Below, piece by piece: positions 21,501 to 34,070 of a stretch of DNA of 64,000 bases (position 1 is its first letter; each line of letters starts with the position of its first letter). Below the pieces are notes generated by a model. It saw only the letters and a program-made list of their open reading frames with translations, did no database searches and was not told the origin of the DNA. The DNA comes from Lunularia cruciata (Eukaryota; Streptophyta; Marchantiopsida; Lunulariales; Lunulariaceae): NCBI GenBank assembly GCA_948567375.1, contig OX419762.1, forward strand, positions 31,946,608 to 32,010,607, read 5' to 3'. A program made the position numbers and the translations under genes.

Positions 21501-22796
21501 GACCTTTGCTTAATACTATTGTAAATTAGACCCATACAAAGATTTCTCCAAAAGTAAGATACTTGTAAAGTTCACTCTCACTTCTTTGTACATTAGAAAA
21601 TTACATAAGAGCCAATCATCATTGTCCATGTAAATTAATGATGTGACATTTAAGACAGTTGTTTTAATATCAATGTGATACTTATTTGATTAATAAGAAT
21701 AGGACTTTATTACATTTGGACTGGTTATTTGGTTAGAAAGGATAATAATTGAAATACAACAATGCTCTTTCTACTTGCACCGTTATATCTCATAATGTAC
21801 CATGAGAGAAATACAAGGCTGTATGGTGTAGTCTTTAGAAAGTTTTTTCTTAAAATCTACCTCATTCAACTAAGAAGTCTTACAAATAATTAAAACATAA
21901 ATAAATTATTTTTTATCTATGTTAGATCTTCACAAAATATTAATTGTAGAAAATTTATATTTAATAAATTAAAACCAATATATTTTTTATACAAAATTTA
22001 TATTTAATTATAATTTTAAAGAAAGGTGAAATAAAGAAAATCTTAAAATAAAATTTTAAGTACTTATACAATTTCAAGATTACATTACATGATAAAAATT
22101 TGATACAATAACAAACTTAAGAAAAAGGAAAAACCATGTTAGGTTAGGGAAATATTTAAATGAAAGTAGTACATGAATGAAAGTTCACTTTGAGATACCT
22201 AAAAAAACATTATGACTAAAAGAAAAATGATTTTTATTCGACTATTCTCTACTAAATTAAGTTAAAGATGAGGTCTTTGTCTCTCATATGTGTTCCTACA
22301 GTTATTCTATTCCATGTGTTTCACAATTCCAATTAAAATGAGAGATAATATATATCCATTGATTTAATAATTCTTTGAGTGTACACATCTTAACTCTTAA
22401 TTCTTATATAGTTTTGGTATTCTCTTTAATACTACGTTTATTTTATAAAGAGTATAAAGTTTTCATAGGGATCAATAATCTTAACATTTACTCTCTTTTA
22501 TATATAGTGTGTATAAAAAATTATATCATGATATGTAATATTTCTATAATATAATATGTATAGAAATAAATATTAGGAACTCAAAAAAAATTCATCTTTC
22601 AAAAAATATAAATTTAAAATATTTATTTGAGATCATTTTAATATAATCTATTGAGGAAAAAATTTATTATGAGGGATTTGTTAAATCAACCTTTTAAAAC
22701 GAATCCACCCTATGATATGAACTACATAAAATCATGCAACCTATATAAATAATCACATATTGGTAAAATATGATGCATCTCCTTCCATACCCACTT
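18561..22796. other. AT-rich stretch without recognisable genes
   Basis: I see no domain-bearing reading frame, RNA gene or clear repeat boundary. Short open frames have low-complexity composition and no family words. A degenerate minus-strand coding remnant around 20390-20850 cannot be excluded. Confidence 0.5.
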
Positions 22797-23140
22797 TGTA
22801 GTAATAATGAGTTAGCAGAAACTACGTATAGCTAACATAAGCTTAGAACTAGTATACATATAAAAAATCCTAGGAATATTCTCTAAAAATCCAAAAAGCT
22901 TATGATAAGAAGCTTCTAGACACTTTTAAAGGATTGATAACATATCTAATGATTAGCTTAGCTTGTATTCTAAGAATTGCAATTTTTAGAAGAGAATTTC
23001 TTTGGAAATTTCCTTTTGAGTCTTGTATTTAGTTTATCTATAAATACCAAAGCCCAAGGTCAACCTAGGCATTTTTTTTCCTTTGTTTATAATTTTTAGT
23101 TTATTTTCTGTTCTCCTCTTTCTATCCTTGGTCTATTATA
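22797..23140 (+). repeat. 5' LTR of chromovirus A
   Basis: It starts TGTAGTAATAATGAGTTAGC and ends CTTGGTCTATTATA, like the LTRs of elements C and D, which start TGTAATAATATGGAG and end CTTGATCTTCTACA. It contains the family-typical AAGCTTCTAG words and ATAAATACCAAAGC before the presumed transcript start. The following TTGATATTAGAAC (23141-) is a degraded initiator-Met-type primer binding site. Confidence 0.7.
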
Positions 23141-24420
23141 TTGATATTAGAACATGAATAAGATGGATGGAATCTATGGACCATCACAATAATTCCAATA
23201 TAATTATTGGGATAAAAAATATAGGATAAATTGCTAAAATTGATGCTTTTTATAGTTGATTGATATAGATCTATAAACTACAAAAGCATCATTTTTAGCA
23301 ATTTGTCCTATATGTTTTGGCCAAGTGTACCTAAATGTGATCACCTTGTTTGATGAAACAATGATCCTTTTGATTGTGACTTATTGAAAGTAGTAGATGT
23401 GTTGTATCTACAAATTAACTTAGATTTTCTCATGAGTAAGTAGATTGGTGGTTATGGTGGCAAACCATAAAATGCTTGAAGTTAGTATTGCTATGGTATA
23501 GCAAACTCAAACCTCTTACTTGACTATTGGAAAAGAGAAATTTTGATGTTCAATGACATAAGCAAACGGAGGAAGCAATTTTTTTTATCAAGTTTGATTC
23601 CTTGAACTTGAATCATTTGAAGGCAAGAACTTTGCCAAGTGTAATACATAATTTTATGTTTGATTTTGAAAACTATTTTGAAGCTACTTCTAGGTGATTG
23701 GAGATGTATCTTCTTTGCTTTAAGTCAAATAGAAGTTGAAAATTGAAAGAGCTAATTTCAATTAGAGCAAGCTCAATGGCAATTTGTTACCTTAATCTCA
23801 ATATGGGCGGACTTACAAGAGTGCAATAATTTAGAGATTCCAAGTAATGAATGTTATAAAAGATACACAAGATTAGTTAGCAAAATTAAGGTAGATTTGT
23901 TCCATAAGAAGTTACATTATACCATGATGTAGATTCCAAAAATGCAAGAAAGTAAAGCAATTGATTGGTTTGTGAGAGTGCCAAAATACCATACAAGGAA
24001 ACATACAAGAACTTAGACATTTAGAAGAGCCATGCAATTAGCCAATCAATTTTATTCTTAAGTAACTAGAAGTTTGTCTTTGCCCAAACCTTTAGAAAAC
24101 TTACAAACACATCAAGCATAAGTTGGAATCACCAATACCAATGGAGATTGATGCAATCTAATAAAGACTACTTAGCATTTTGGTCTATGAACAATTGAAG
24201 ATAAAATTGTGGTTGCTTCTATTATTGCCAAATTTGACATCACATTACATAATGTCCAAGTAAGAATAGATGACATTGACCAATTACCCAAATGGAGTTT
24301 TTGGAGCGTGATGATGGAGAGAATCAAAGATTCCCAATGAAGGCTATCAAGCCATATTGGGAACTTGATTATTTTTAGTGGGATTGAATGCTTCACCTAT
24401 GTAAATTTGAGTCATTTTCA
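23141..24420 (+). pseudogene. Chromovirus A leader and gag
   Basis: Highly degraded gag follows the primer site. Recognisable positions parallel the better preserved gags of C and E: the capsid region around 23780-23990 with VINVIKDTQD, AKLR and the IIP..IPKMQ..KAIDWFV pattern, and a Lys/Arg tail near 24040. The zinc-knuckle area around 24200-24290 is not intact. The assignment rests mainly on collinearity with elements C, D and E. Confidence 0.55.
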
Positions 24421-24990
24421 AGGTATGATATTAGATGGTGGTTTAATATTTTTGTTGATAGTGTGAGTTTTGAGAATTTTATATTGATGTAATTAGCAAA
24501 GAAATTATATATTCTTCTCAAGTCAATAAATATTAAATAGTAAACTGATGACTATAGATAATATGAAGGGTTGGCATTTTACATCTCATATCTTATTGAA
24601 TTCAAGAGTGGAAAAGAGTATTTAAAGTGTACAAGATTTATAATAGCTCTCCTATACTATACTATACTATACTATCATTATAGGTCTTTCTTTGCTAGAG
24701 TGTAATAGGGTTCAATTTGATTGGAAAATGAAAAATTCAAGTACAATATGAAGGTAAAAATTATTGACTAGGTTGTTTGATACCTCTTAAGAAGATACCT
24801 AAAATTTGTTAATCCCAAGATGGGAAATTTGTAAGTATAGTTGCTATAAAACAAGCTTTTAAGGAAGATATTATTTGTTTTTGCTATATAGATCAAACTT
24901 ATAGTACAAGGAGAATATAACAAGAATAATAAGAATCAAAATGAAGTAGTAGATCCAATAGTACAAGATTTTGCAAATATATTTCTTGAA
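24421..24990 (+). pseudogene. Chromovirus A protease region
   Basis: The reading RYDIRWWFNIFVDS and VSFENFI, then MKGLAFYISYLIEFKSGKEY, matches the protease segment of element C at 34088-34330 (VNCESFENFMSLQL, HHAFFTSYLIAFKIEKEY). The catalytic Asp-Ser-Gly is not preserved. A short run of TATAC/ACTAT units at 24653-24675 lies inside. Confidence 0.5.
24653..24675 (+). repeat. Short (ACTAT)n microsatellite
   Basis: Four to five consecutive TATAC/ACTAT units, inside the protease remnant of element A. Confidence 0.8.
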
Positions 24991-25760
24991 AATCTTCTAA
25001 AAGAACTACTCTTTGATCAAATATACTCTTTAAGATCAAGCTACAATCGAGTACTACTCTAATGATTAAACCAATCTATTGGCTTTAACCAAAGAGTGAG
25101 AAGACATCCTAATAAGATTATTGAGTTTTTGGAGAAGGTGTTATACAACATATCATATCACCCTATGGAGCACTAGTACTATTTGCACCAAAGAAGGATG
25201 GAGATCTTTGATTATGTATAGATTACCATGGTCTTAATAAGATAATTGATAAGAATTTGTATCCTTTATCTCATATTGATGGACTAGTTGGATCAATAAA
25301 GTAAAGCACAATACTTCTCCAAGTTGGATCTTTGAAGAGACTACTGATAGATCCAATTGATATGGAGGATTTGCAAAAGACTACATTTATACAAAGTATA
25401 GGCATTTTGAGTAATGATTTTTATCTTTTAAGTTCACTAATTCTCTATATGTTTTCATACATCATATGCATTGGATGCTAGAGAGATTATTGGATCAATA
25501 CATGATCTTGTTTTTCTTTGAGATTCTAATTTTAATAAGATAGAAGTAGAATACAAGAACTAAATACAAGAGTTCTTGAGATGACTATGACAATGGAATT
25601 TTATTGCAAGAAATTTAAATGTGCCTTTTGGAAGAAGAAAGTTATGTTCTTGAACCATATAGTATCAACATAAGGAATCAAGATAGAAGAACATAAAAGC
25701 AAAGTTATCACCAATTGGCCTACTCCTGAGGATGGTATTGTGGTCTAAGGATTTAATGGA
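24991..25760 (+). pseudogene. Chromovirus A reverse transcriptase (heavily mutated)
   Basis: RT is recognisable only in patches: near 25140-25240 the PLGALV/FAPKKDGD..CIDYHG..N region, near 25260 the YPLSHID.L pattern, near 25410 the F..LSFKFTNS stretch, and near 25600-25700 the KCAFWKKKV.FL.HIVS block. Frames change many times. Order and spacing agree with the RT of elements D and E on the minus strand. Confidence 0.55.
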
Positions 25761-26429
25761 TTGACATGATTTTATTGATTATTTTATACACTATTATACC
25801 CATTTTGCTACACCATTAACATATCTCTTTAAGAAGATACTATGTTTCAAATGGATCACAAACCAAGAAGAAACATTCAAGAAACTTAAGGATTTGATTT
25901 CCTCACAACCCATCTTCCAACCATATGATCCTCAAATACATTGTATAGTTGATTTTAATACTTCTAACCTTGCAAGTGGAACTATACTACAACAAGAATT
26001 CCACGATGAATTGCATCCCATTGCCTTTCTATCTTGATAGCTAAACTCAATAGAAAGGAAGTATTCTACTTGAGATTGAATTAAAAAAAAATGTAGAGAA
26101 ATTCTCTCTCAAAGAAACATTTGATAATACATATGGATTATAGAACTTTATTATTGACCTTACATTTGGAACACATGAAGGATCAGCATCATCCATGGAA
26201 GAAATAACAATAACTAAATTATATCAAGCTTGAGTACAAATTAGGAAAGTTCCATGTCATTCTTGATACCTTGATTTGAAGATTCTTCCTAAATTTCTTA
26301 TAACAATAGTAACTACCATGTGCTAACACAATGGGTGGTCCATATAGAGTTCACAATTACTTAAAAACAAGATCCCTTCTTCCACCTTGTGCAAAGTTAC
26401 CTTGCAACACATGAAAAGAAGTAAATCAA
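25761..26429 (+). pseudogene. Chromovirus A RNase H / connection domain
   Basis: An open block at about 25855-26037 reads WITNQEETFKKLKDLISSQP, FQPYDPQIHCIVDFNTSNLA and LQQEFHDELHPIAFLS, a typical gypsy RT/RNase H connection. RNase H proper continues degenerately. The reading is cut at 26430 by insertion of element D and resumes as integrase at 31997. Confidence 0.7.
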
Positions 26430-26925
26430 TGTAAAATACCAAGGAGAGAAATAAGAGAATGGAAGACCAGAGTGAAAGATCACATTGGGACTATTGAATA
26501 AAGGAAACTCCAAATATCTAGCATGAGCTTGGACTTTGGTATGTATAGGGAACATACAAGGCTCTTGGGAAGTTTCTCAAGAAGCTTTCTAGAGTTTATC
26601 TTCTTAGAATGCAAGCTAAGCTAACCAAGAAGCTTCTTGAGAAGTTTCCTTCTAGAAGCTGTATACTTGGTGTGCAAGCTAATCTAGTAGGGAAGCTTCA
26701 CAAAAAGCTTTCTTCTAGAAGGCATCTACTTGCTGTGCAAGCTAAGCTAGTTGGGAAGCTTTGCAAGAAGCTTCTTCCTAGATGTGGCCTACTTGGCATG
26801 CATGTTACTCATACTTAGAAGGTATCAAGAAACGTCCTAGATGCTTATAGAACATTTCTATAATTCTTGGCTAATTTGGCATATTTTTTACTTCATTAGT
26901 CTTGACTAATTATATTATTGATACA
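26430..26925 (-). repeat. 3' LTR of chromovirus D (496 bp)
   Basis: Bounded by TGTAAAATACC at 26430 and ATTGATACA at 26925. It is rich in AAGCTTCTNGAGAAG and AAGCTAAGCTAG repeats shared with the other LTRs of this family (31526-31996, 32391-32834, 43990-44435). The sequence to its right is equivalent, in reverse complement, to the integrase end and PPT of element C. Confidence 0.85.
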
Positions 26926-28450
26926 TATTCCTGCATTGCTAGTTGGTGATGTCCTCGGCATTGTGTAAGCTTCAAACTCCTAGATGTCTGTTTTTGCATT
27001 GTGGAGATGACATAGAGATTCCCAAGTGACATCATGAAGGGGATACCCAAAAGACCTTGTACTCAATGAGTTGTTGGCAACCACGTTGAATGTTACAATG
27101 TACAAGGATACAATCAACTTTATATTCCTTGTGATTGTTGATAGGGATGGGAGGAGGAGGGAGTTGGACACAAGTGGAAAAGGAAGATGGATTAGAAACA
27201 AAGGGTTTCAACTTTGAAACATGGAAGACAAAGGTGGATTCACATATGACTAGGCAAGGCAAGTCGATAAGCAATAGGACAAATGATTTGGATGACATCA
27301 AATGGACCTATCCAATTAAGAGCAAATTTACAAACTTAGGTACGAAGTGGGAAGGGTAGGGTATTAGAAGAAACAAAGCCTTATCACCTAGTTGAAAGGT
27401 GAGATCATGATAATTTTGATCCACATATTGCTTTTGATGATTTTGAGCAACAAGGAGATGAGATGTGGCTTGTTGTAGGGAGTGAGATATTGTGGACAAG
27501 AAGGTTGAAGTATGATGAAGATGAGATGGAAGGGGAGCAAGAAGAGAATCTGGAACAAGTGGATCTTGGCCAAAGTTAAGGAAGAAGGGAAAAAATATGG
27601 AGCTTGTCTTCTTGGAGTAATTGTAGGCAAACTCAACAACCACAAGATATTCATCTCAATTTGCATGATGAAAATTGATATATGCATGAACCATGTCCTC
27701 AAAGGTGCAATTTGCATGTTTAGTTTGCCCATCAATTTGAGGATGATAAGCCATGGACAAAGTAGGCTTGATTCTGAGTAGCTTGAAAAGTGCTTGCCAA
27801 ATATTTTTAGTCAATTGAGGTTCACAATTTAAGATGAGTACATGAGGCATCCCATGATGCTTGAAAACATTGTCAAAGGAGATATATGCCAATGTTGGAG
27901 AATCCACTATATCAAAAGTTAGTGCCAAATGGATTTGCTTACAAAGCTTATTAACAAACACCACCATTGCTTTATGAACTTGCTTTGTCCTTGGCAAGGA
28001 CGTGATGATATCTAAGTTGACATGTTCCCATTGAGCACATTAGATGGGAAGTGGTTGAAGTAGTACACCTAGTTTTTGGTTGCATCTTTGTTGCATTTGT
28101 AACTCTCACAAGATCAAACAAAGCCTCAAACTTCACGTGCAATGGTTGGCCACCATCATTGTTGTTATAGAGTACTCAAGGTCTTTCCTGCTCCCATGTC
28201 CTACATGTGTCCTTGGTAATTCATGCACCTCTTGAAGGTGTGCTAAGCATAGATCACCAAAAGTTGGAACATAGATGTGGTTCTCGCAACATAGAAGTCC
28301 ATCTTTGAGTGACAAGAACTTGTACTACTTGTCTTGTGCTATAAGAAAATCTTTTATTAACTAACAAAAGGGATCTTGTTGTAAAGTAGTTCTAAAATCA
28401 ATTTGAACCTTTTAGTCAATTGATACTATTGTAATTACTGCTATGATGAA
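26926..28450 (-). pseudogene. Chromovirus D integrase and chromodomain
   Basis: Minus-strand blocks in order. The zinc-binding N-terminus is near 28315-28190 (LLCCENHIYVPTFGDLCLAH). The core is 27997-27656, with VVFVNKLCKQIHLAL, YISFDNVFKHHGMPHVL, LNCEPQLTKNIWQALFKLL and AYHPQIDGQTKHAN..FEDM; the DDE Asp in the usual SDRDP is changed (NCEP) while the Glu of FEDM is kept. The C-terminal part, LNFGQDPLVP and DKALF, is at 27643-27308. The chromodomain start HKEYKVDCIL is near 27140. The chromodomain identifies the Chromoviridae branch. Confidence 0.85.
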
Positions 28451-29960
28451 AGATTCAAGAAGAGTCTTCCAATTTGGTCAGGTGAATAAGGAATCAAGGA
28501 TGACATAAAATGTGTCAAGCTTGTACTCAACCTTAATTTCAAAAGATATAAGTTTTTCCTCCCATCAATGATGTCTACTTTTCATGTGCTCCAAATTTAG
28601 GGTTTGCAACAAAAGTTTGTGTAGTTTTGCATGATCACTTGTTTCTCCAAGAGATAATAATCCCATACCATGCTGGCATATATCATTGCTAGTTGTTCTT
28701 GATCCCAAGTAGAGTATTCCTTTTTTTGGTGCTTAGTTGGAAAGACATAAAGGTAACGGGATAACCCATTTGGAAATTCTTGCTACAACATTGCTCCAAT
28801 GGAAAAGTTTGAAGCATCAAAATTAACCACACAAGGTAGTTGAGGATCATATGGTTGAAGAATGGATCACGAGGACACCATATGCTTTAGTTTCTTGAAT
28901 GCTTCTTTGTGCTTGGTGGTCCACTCAAATCTTGAGGCCTTTCATAAGAGATCAGTCAATGGTGTGGTCACATGAGCATTGTAGTGGATGAACCAATGGT
29001 AAAACTTGCCAATCTATTAAATGCTCACACTTCTATGGCATCCTTTGGAGTAGACCAATTAGTAATAGCTTTGATTTTCTCCTCTTCCATCTTGATCCTC
29101 TTTGATGAGACCTTATGACCCAAGGAGGTAACTTCCTATTTCCAAGAGGTACACTTTGACTTCTTGCAATAAACCTTCCATTGATGTAGTCATCTTAGGA
29201 CTTCTAATACATGATTCATGTGTTTTTCCTTTGTCTTTCTATACATTAAAATATCATCCAAGAATGACACTAGATACCAATCCAATAGCTCATCCAATAT
29301 TTGGTGCATCCAATCCATGAAGACCGTTAGAGCATCAGTGAGATAAAAGGTAGAACTCTCCATTCAAAATGCCATACCTTGTGTAAAAGGTAATCTTCTA
29401 CACATCTTCCTTGTCAATGAGAATTAACCAATAGCCACTTCAAATATCCTACTTGGACAAATATCATGCTCTGCTCAATGGATCTAACAAGTCACCAATT
29501 CAAGGCAAAAGATATGTATTCTTCATAGTTTGTTTATTGTGCTATGATAGTCAATAAAAAAGCAAAGTCCTCCATCCTTTGTTAGGACAAATAATAATGG
29601 TGCTCCCAAAGAGATGTACTATGTTGTATGAAATCCTTCCCTGACAACTACATCAATATTTTTTGAAGCTCTTCCAACTCTTTGGTGGGAGCCAATAGAT
29701 TGGTCTACTCATTGGAGTACTTCTTGGCAAAAATTTAATCTTGAAGTGCACACCATGATTAGAGATCATCCAAAAACATATTTTCAAAATCTTGAACTAT
29801 CTGAGGTTTTTGACCCTCATCAAATTCCTCATGCTTAGTTGGCTTGATCCACATTGCAAAAATAAGAATATTTTCCTCCCAAGCTTACTCTATGATTACT
29901 TTACTAATAAACTTCCCATCTTAAAATTGACTATTCTTAGATGTCTTACTCAAAGGTGCC
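28451..29960 (-). pseudogene. Chromovirus D reverse transcriptase and RNase H
   Basis: The minus-strand reading contains LGAPLLFVLTKDGGLCFFID (about 29605-29550), RYGILNGEFY, a VYLLEIGSYLLGS stretch and, in RNase H, HKEAFKKLKHMV, LQPYDPQLPCVVNFDASNFS, MLQQEFPNG and STWDQEQLAMIYA down to about 28640. Stops and frameshifts are frequent. Order and words agree with element E at 39400-41080. Confidence 0.75.
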
Positions 29961-29967
29961 AAACAAC

Positions 29968-30400
29968 CTAATCATTAATTTTTATCTTGATATTATACTT
30001 GAATTCATCATTGAGTCCAATCAAATTGAACTTTATGACTTTCAAGCCTAGAATAAAGTTAGAGTGGAAAGGGGCTACTATAAACTTCATACACCTCCAA
30101 TACTTCTTCTTAATCTTGAATGTAACAAGATGTGAGATATAAAATATAGAACCTTTTTTACCATCCACTATCATCAATCTACTTCAAAATATTGGCTTGA
30201 TAAGAGTACTTAATTTTTTTAAATTGTATGGATATGCAATTTTCTCAACTTCCAAAATCAACCAAGATCCTACAACCATGATCAAATATCATACCTTGCA
30301 AGTGAAGCAAACTTGCATAGGTCAAGCTTTCAATTTCGTTGGAATTAATCAAGTTGCTAGTAGGTGGCTTGATATTTCTTACTAGGATTCTTTGTTTCCC
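29968..30400 (-). pseudogene. Chromovirus D protease region
   Basis: The open segment 30177-29968 (MMIVDGKKGSIFYISHLVTF, then WRCMKFIVAPFHSNFILGLK) matches the protease C-terminal part of C and A. The active-site Asp region would be near 30300 and is not intact. Confidence 0.6.
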
Positions 30401-31512
30401 TGATTATTGTGCTCCACAAACTCCATTAGTGAAATTTCAAGGTCATCCATCCTTGAGTGGGCATTTAGCAATGCAATGTCTAATTTAGCAACAATAAAGC
30501 AAACATTATTTTATCACAATCTCTTCCTATCTATAGTGTCAAGTGGTCTTTATTGGACGCATCAATCTCCATTGGTGCCGGCTCTTCCACCCACTTGTAA
30601 AGTGTTGGCAAGTTTTATGAAGATCAAAGTCAAGACAAAGTTGTGACGACCAAGGAATCAAAGCGCTTTGCCAACTACATGGCTTCCTCCAACCGTTTGG
30701 GCTTGCTCAATTTGTTGTATGAATTCAAGCCCCTCAAAAATTGATCTAGAGCTTCACCTTCTAGTATATTTGGAATGTTCATTATGGTGTTTTGGAATTT
30801 AATGATGTAGCTTCTCAAAGAATCAATCTGGTTCAATTATACCAATCTATCTTGTGCAACATTTATAGCTTAGAACCTCCCAATCATTATGCTCTTGAGT
30901 TCTTTCCATGTCAAGATTGGTGCAACAAAATGTTGTTCAACTTGTTCCACTCAAAATCTCCATCATAGTTTTGCCATTCTATCCAATTGGCTTGTAGCCA
31001 AGAGAATTTATCTCCATTCATCTTGAAGATTTGTAGCTTCAAAATAAAATTCACAATCAAAAAAAAAATTCTCTACTACACCCAAGAGAATTTTACCTTC
31101 AATTACCTTGAGCTTCAAAACTCAGATTTTCACTTCTCCTTCTTGAAATAGTGCTCTCTCTACATGCTCTTGTTGTTGATAGTATCTTTCTTCCAACAAT
31201 CCAATAAGGTGTTTGATTTGTTATTACATAGCAATGATAACTTTAGACATCACTTCTATGACTACTACTTTATCAAACTATTCATAATTATCCAAGTTAA
31301 CCATAGAAGCAACATGTCTTCCGCTCTTTGTAAGTTACAATCAGAAGTATCAATGGTTCATCAGACAAGGTGTACATAGTCAAAAAATTCTACCCAAAGT
31401 GTGAGATGACAAACTATGTAAAATGATGCTTGGATAATACATGGATACAAAGATTCCAATTTTTTGGAAGAAATAGATCTGGTGGTCTATAAATTTCATC
31501 CATCCCATTTCT
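30401..31512 (-). pseudogene. Chromovirus D gag and leader
   Basis: Minus-strand capsid words are AINVAQDRL, LRSYIIKFQNTIMNIPNIL, EGEALDQFLRGLEF and QQIEQAQTVGG near 30900-30690, similar to element E gag at 42026-41754. The zinc-knuckle region is around 30540-30480 and no longer fits CCHC. The leader runs to the primer binding site at 31513. Confidence 0.65.
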
Positions 31513-31524
31513 ACTATGATACCA
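31513..31524 (-). promoter_or_regulatory. Primer binding site of chromovirus D (initiator-Met type)
   Basis: The reverse complement reads TGGTATCATAGT, close to the TGGTATCAGAGC complement of the plant initiator tRNA-Met 3' end. It lies one base inside the LTR end at 31526, the expected position for minus-strand cDNA priming. Confidence 0.75.
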
Positions 31525-31525
31525 A

Positions 31526-31996
31526 TGTAAAGGACTAAGGAGAGAAATAGTAGAATGGAAGATCAAAGTGAAAGATCACATTGGTACTCTTGAATGTGAA
31601 ACTCCAAATACCAATCATGAATTTGGACTTTGGTATTTATATAGAGAATACAAGGCTCTTGGGAAGCTTCTCAAGAAAATTCCTAAAAGTTATCCTAAAA
31701 GAGTGCAAGCTAAGCTAATAAAGAAGCTTCTTGAGAATTTACCTATTAGAAGCTTTTAGAAGCCACCTACTTAGGAAGCTTCCTTCTAGAAGCCATCTAC
31801 TTGGTCTGCAAGCTAAGCTAGCCAAGAAGCATCTTCCTAGAAGTTGTCTACTTGGCATACATGTTACTCGATACTTGGAAGATACCAAGAAGCTTCCTAA
31901 ATGCTTCTAGAACATTCCTATAATTCTTGGCTAATTTTGCTTATTTGCTACTTTGTTAGTCTTGATTTCCTTATCTTTAAACTCCATATTATTACA
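31526..31996 (-). repeat. 5' LTR of chromovirus D (471 bp)
   Basis: From TGTAAAGGACTAAGG at 31526 to TCCATATTATTACA at 31996, the reverse complement of TGTAATAATATGGA...CA. It shares the AAGCTTC-rich repeats and a TATTTATATAGAG promoter-like block with the 3' LTR. Confidence 0.85.
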
Positions 31997-32390
31997 AACA
32001 ACTTTTTTGTCAAGGGAGGCAATCTATTTTGCAAGAACCATTCTACATATCCAACTATCATTAACCTATGACTTCAAAAGGTGCATGATGTACCAATTGT
32101 TGGTCATATACATGAGACAAGACATTGAGTACCTATAACATCAATGGTAGTGGCCAAACATGGGACAAGAGGTTTGAAAGTTTGTCCAAGCTTCTAAGAC
32201 CTATCAATAAAACAAGATAAGCAACCAAAAACCAAGTGGACTACTTCAACCACTACCAATTCCATCTACTTTATATGAATATGTGAATTTAGACCTCATC
32301 ACATCCTTGTTAAAGATGGATCAAGGTCATAAAACAATTGTGGTGTTTGTAGATAGCTCAACAATCAAATTCACTTGGTACTAATGGTGA
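31997..32390 (+). pseudogene. Chromovirus A integrase, first part (resumes after element D)
   Basis: The frame at about 32150-32385 reads WPNMGQEV, KFVQASKTYQ, NQKPSGLLQPLPIPSTLYEY, VNLDLITSLLKMDQGHKTIV and VFVDSSTIKFTWY: the HHCC end and the start of the integrase core including the first catalytic Asp (VFVDS). Three stops. It is cut at 32391 by the 5' LTR of element C and resumes at 44436. Confidence 0.85.
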
Positions 32391-32834
32391 TGTAATAATA
32401 TGGAGTTAACAAACAAGGTAATAAAAGCTAATGAATTAGTAGCCTAAGCTAAATATAGAAAAAAGGAGGTAAAACTAACCTAAGAATGTTCAAGAAGCAT
32501 TTCAGAAGCTTGTGGGTAGAATATCCTAGAAGCATGTAAGAAGTTCTTTGTGAGAAGCTTCTAAGAATTTTCTAAAAATAGAGTAAATTTTACACCAAGC
32601 TGACAACTAGCTTAGCTTGCATGCCAAGTAAAAAACTAGCTTAGCTTGCACTCCAAGTAAGACAACTTCTAGAAGGAAGCTTCTTGGGAGTCTTGTACCT
32701 GTGTTGCTTATAAATAGCAAAGCTAAGCTCAAGTTAAGCATTCAAAGTTTCTTTCACTTGACTATTTCCTATGTGATTTACATTTTGATCTTCCATTCTC
32801 TTATTTCTCTTATTTCTCTCCTTGATCTTCTACA
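32391..32834 (+). repeat. 5' LTR of chromovirus C (444 bp)
   Basis: TGTAATAATATGGAGTTAAC at the start and CTCCTTGATCTTCTACA at the end. It contains AAGCTTCT-rich repeats, CTAGCTTAGCTTGCA repeats and a TATAAATAG box (about 32711) placed upstream of the leader, the likely promoter. Confidence 0.88.
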
Positions 32835-32835
32835 T

Positions 32836-32847
32836 TGGTATCAAAGC
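32836..32847 (+). promoter_or_regulatory. Primer binding site of chromovirus C (initiator-Met type)
   Basis: TGGTATCAAAGC directly after the 5' LTR differs by one base from the usual TGGTATCAGAGC complement of initiator tRNA-Met. Confidence 0.85.
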
Positions 32848-34070
32848 AAGAATTAGATGTATAGAATCTATGGACCACCAAATCCATTTCCCCCAACCAA
32901 TTGTGATTTTAGTGTTTGTGTATTACCAAAGCATTATTTCACTTAGTTCATAATTTTGCAATTTTGTTAGAATTTTTTGAACACAATTAATTTGTTTGAG
33001 GAATCCTTGATCCTTCTAATGGTAGCTTACAAAGAGTGGTGGACATTTTATATCTATGTGTTGATTTAGGTAGTTACAAGAATGTAGTAATCATAATGAT
33101 GATGCTGAAAGTTATCATTGCTATGCAACAACAGATCACACATTATTAGAGGAGCAAGATCATGATAGGCAATGACAAAAATAATAACAAATGAAGAGAG
33201 AAACATTTTGAGAAGAAGGTCAAGTGCAGTTTCTTAAACCCAAGCTAATTGAAGGCACGAATTTACTAGATGCAATGGAGAACTTTGTATTCTATTGTGA
33301 GTGATATTTTGAAGCCACAAATCTTCTAAATGATGAAAGCCAAATCCTCTTGGCTTCAAGTTAATTAAAGAAAGAGGCTAAACTATGATGGAAATTTTGG
33401 GTGGAGTAGACTCAATGACAATTTTTGGACTAATTTTGACATGGGAGGACTTCAAGTGTGCAATCATTTGGAGGTTCCAAGGTATGAATGGTGCACAAGT
33501 TGCAAGATATACACTAGGCTAATTGAGACAAGTTTGCTCTATGCAAAGTTACATCTCTCAATTCCTAACTCTATGATGTTGATTCCAAACATACATGAAG
33601 GAAAAGCTTTAGATTGGTTTGTAAGAGGCTTGAAATTATGCACTAAATTATGCACTAAATTAGAAGTAACTAAGTGTGAACCCAAACATCCAAAAGAAAC
33701 CATGTAGGTGGTGAGCGCTTTGACTCCTTGGCTACCACAACTTGGTCTTGACCTAGACCTCTACAAAACCTAAAAACATACCAAGCACATGTGGAAGAGC
33801 TAGCACCAATGGAAATTGATATCATCCAACATAGACCACTTGGCATAATAGATTGAAAATGGTTCCAACAAAATGGTGATTGTTTATATTGTTGCCAAAT
33901 TGGATATTGCATTATTAAATGTCTAAGCAAGATAGATGATCTCATCCCATTATCCAAATGGAGTTCTTGGAATGTGATGATCAAGGAAATGAAGAGTCAT
34001 AATAGGAGATATCAAGCTACTAATTGGGAACTTGATTTGTTCTAATTAGATTGAAGCTCAACCTATGCAA
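32848..34070 (+). pseudogene. Chromovirus C gag
   Basis: Capsid words in several frames: FLKPKLIEGTNLLDAMENFV near 33230 and EDFKCAIIWRFQGMNGAQVA near 33450. The segment up to 33700 contains IPNIHEGKALDWFVRGLKLC, TKLEVTKCEPKHPKE and RRRR-poor tail sequences. A knuckle-like CYQIGY segment occurs near 33880 (CLYCCQIGYC), with one expected position changed. Stops and frameshifts throughout. It is collinear with gag of A, D and E. Confidence 0.7.

Larger units (their letters stand above)
26430..31996 (-). mobile_element. Full-length chromovirus D (Ty3/gypsy), minus strand
   Basis: A complete but decayed LTR retrotransposon of 5567 bp. LTRs are at 26430-26925 and 31526-31996, both with TG...CA ends. 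The flanking 5-mers are ATCAA (26425-26429) and AACAA (31997-32001), a target-site duplication with one mismatch. The internal order on the minus strand is gag, protease, RT, RNase H, integrase, chromodomain. It sits inside the RNase H/integrase junction of element A, whose integrase resumes at 31997, so D is younger than A. Confidence 0.85.

Noticed and set aside
27135-27781. Plus-strand open frames over 27135-27359 and 27512-27781
   Set aside because: They are antisense shadows of the chromovirus D integrase, which reads with clear motifs on the minus strand.
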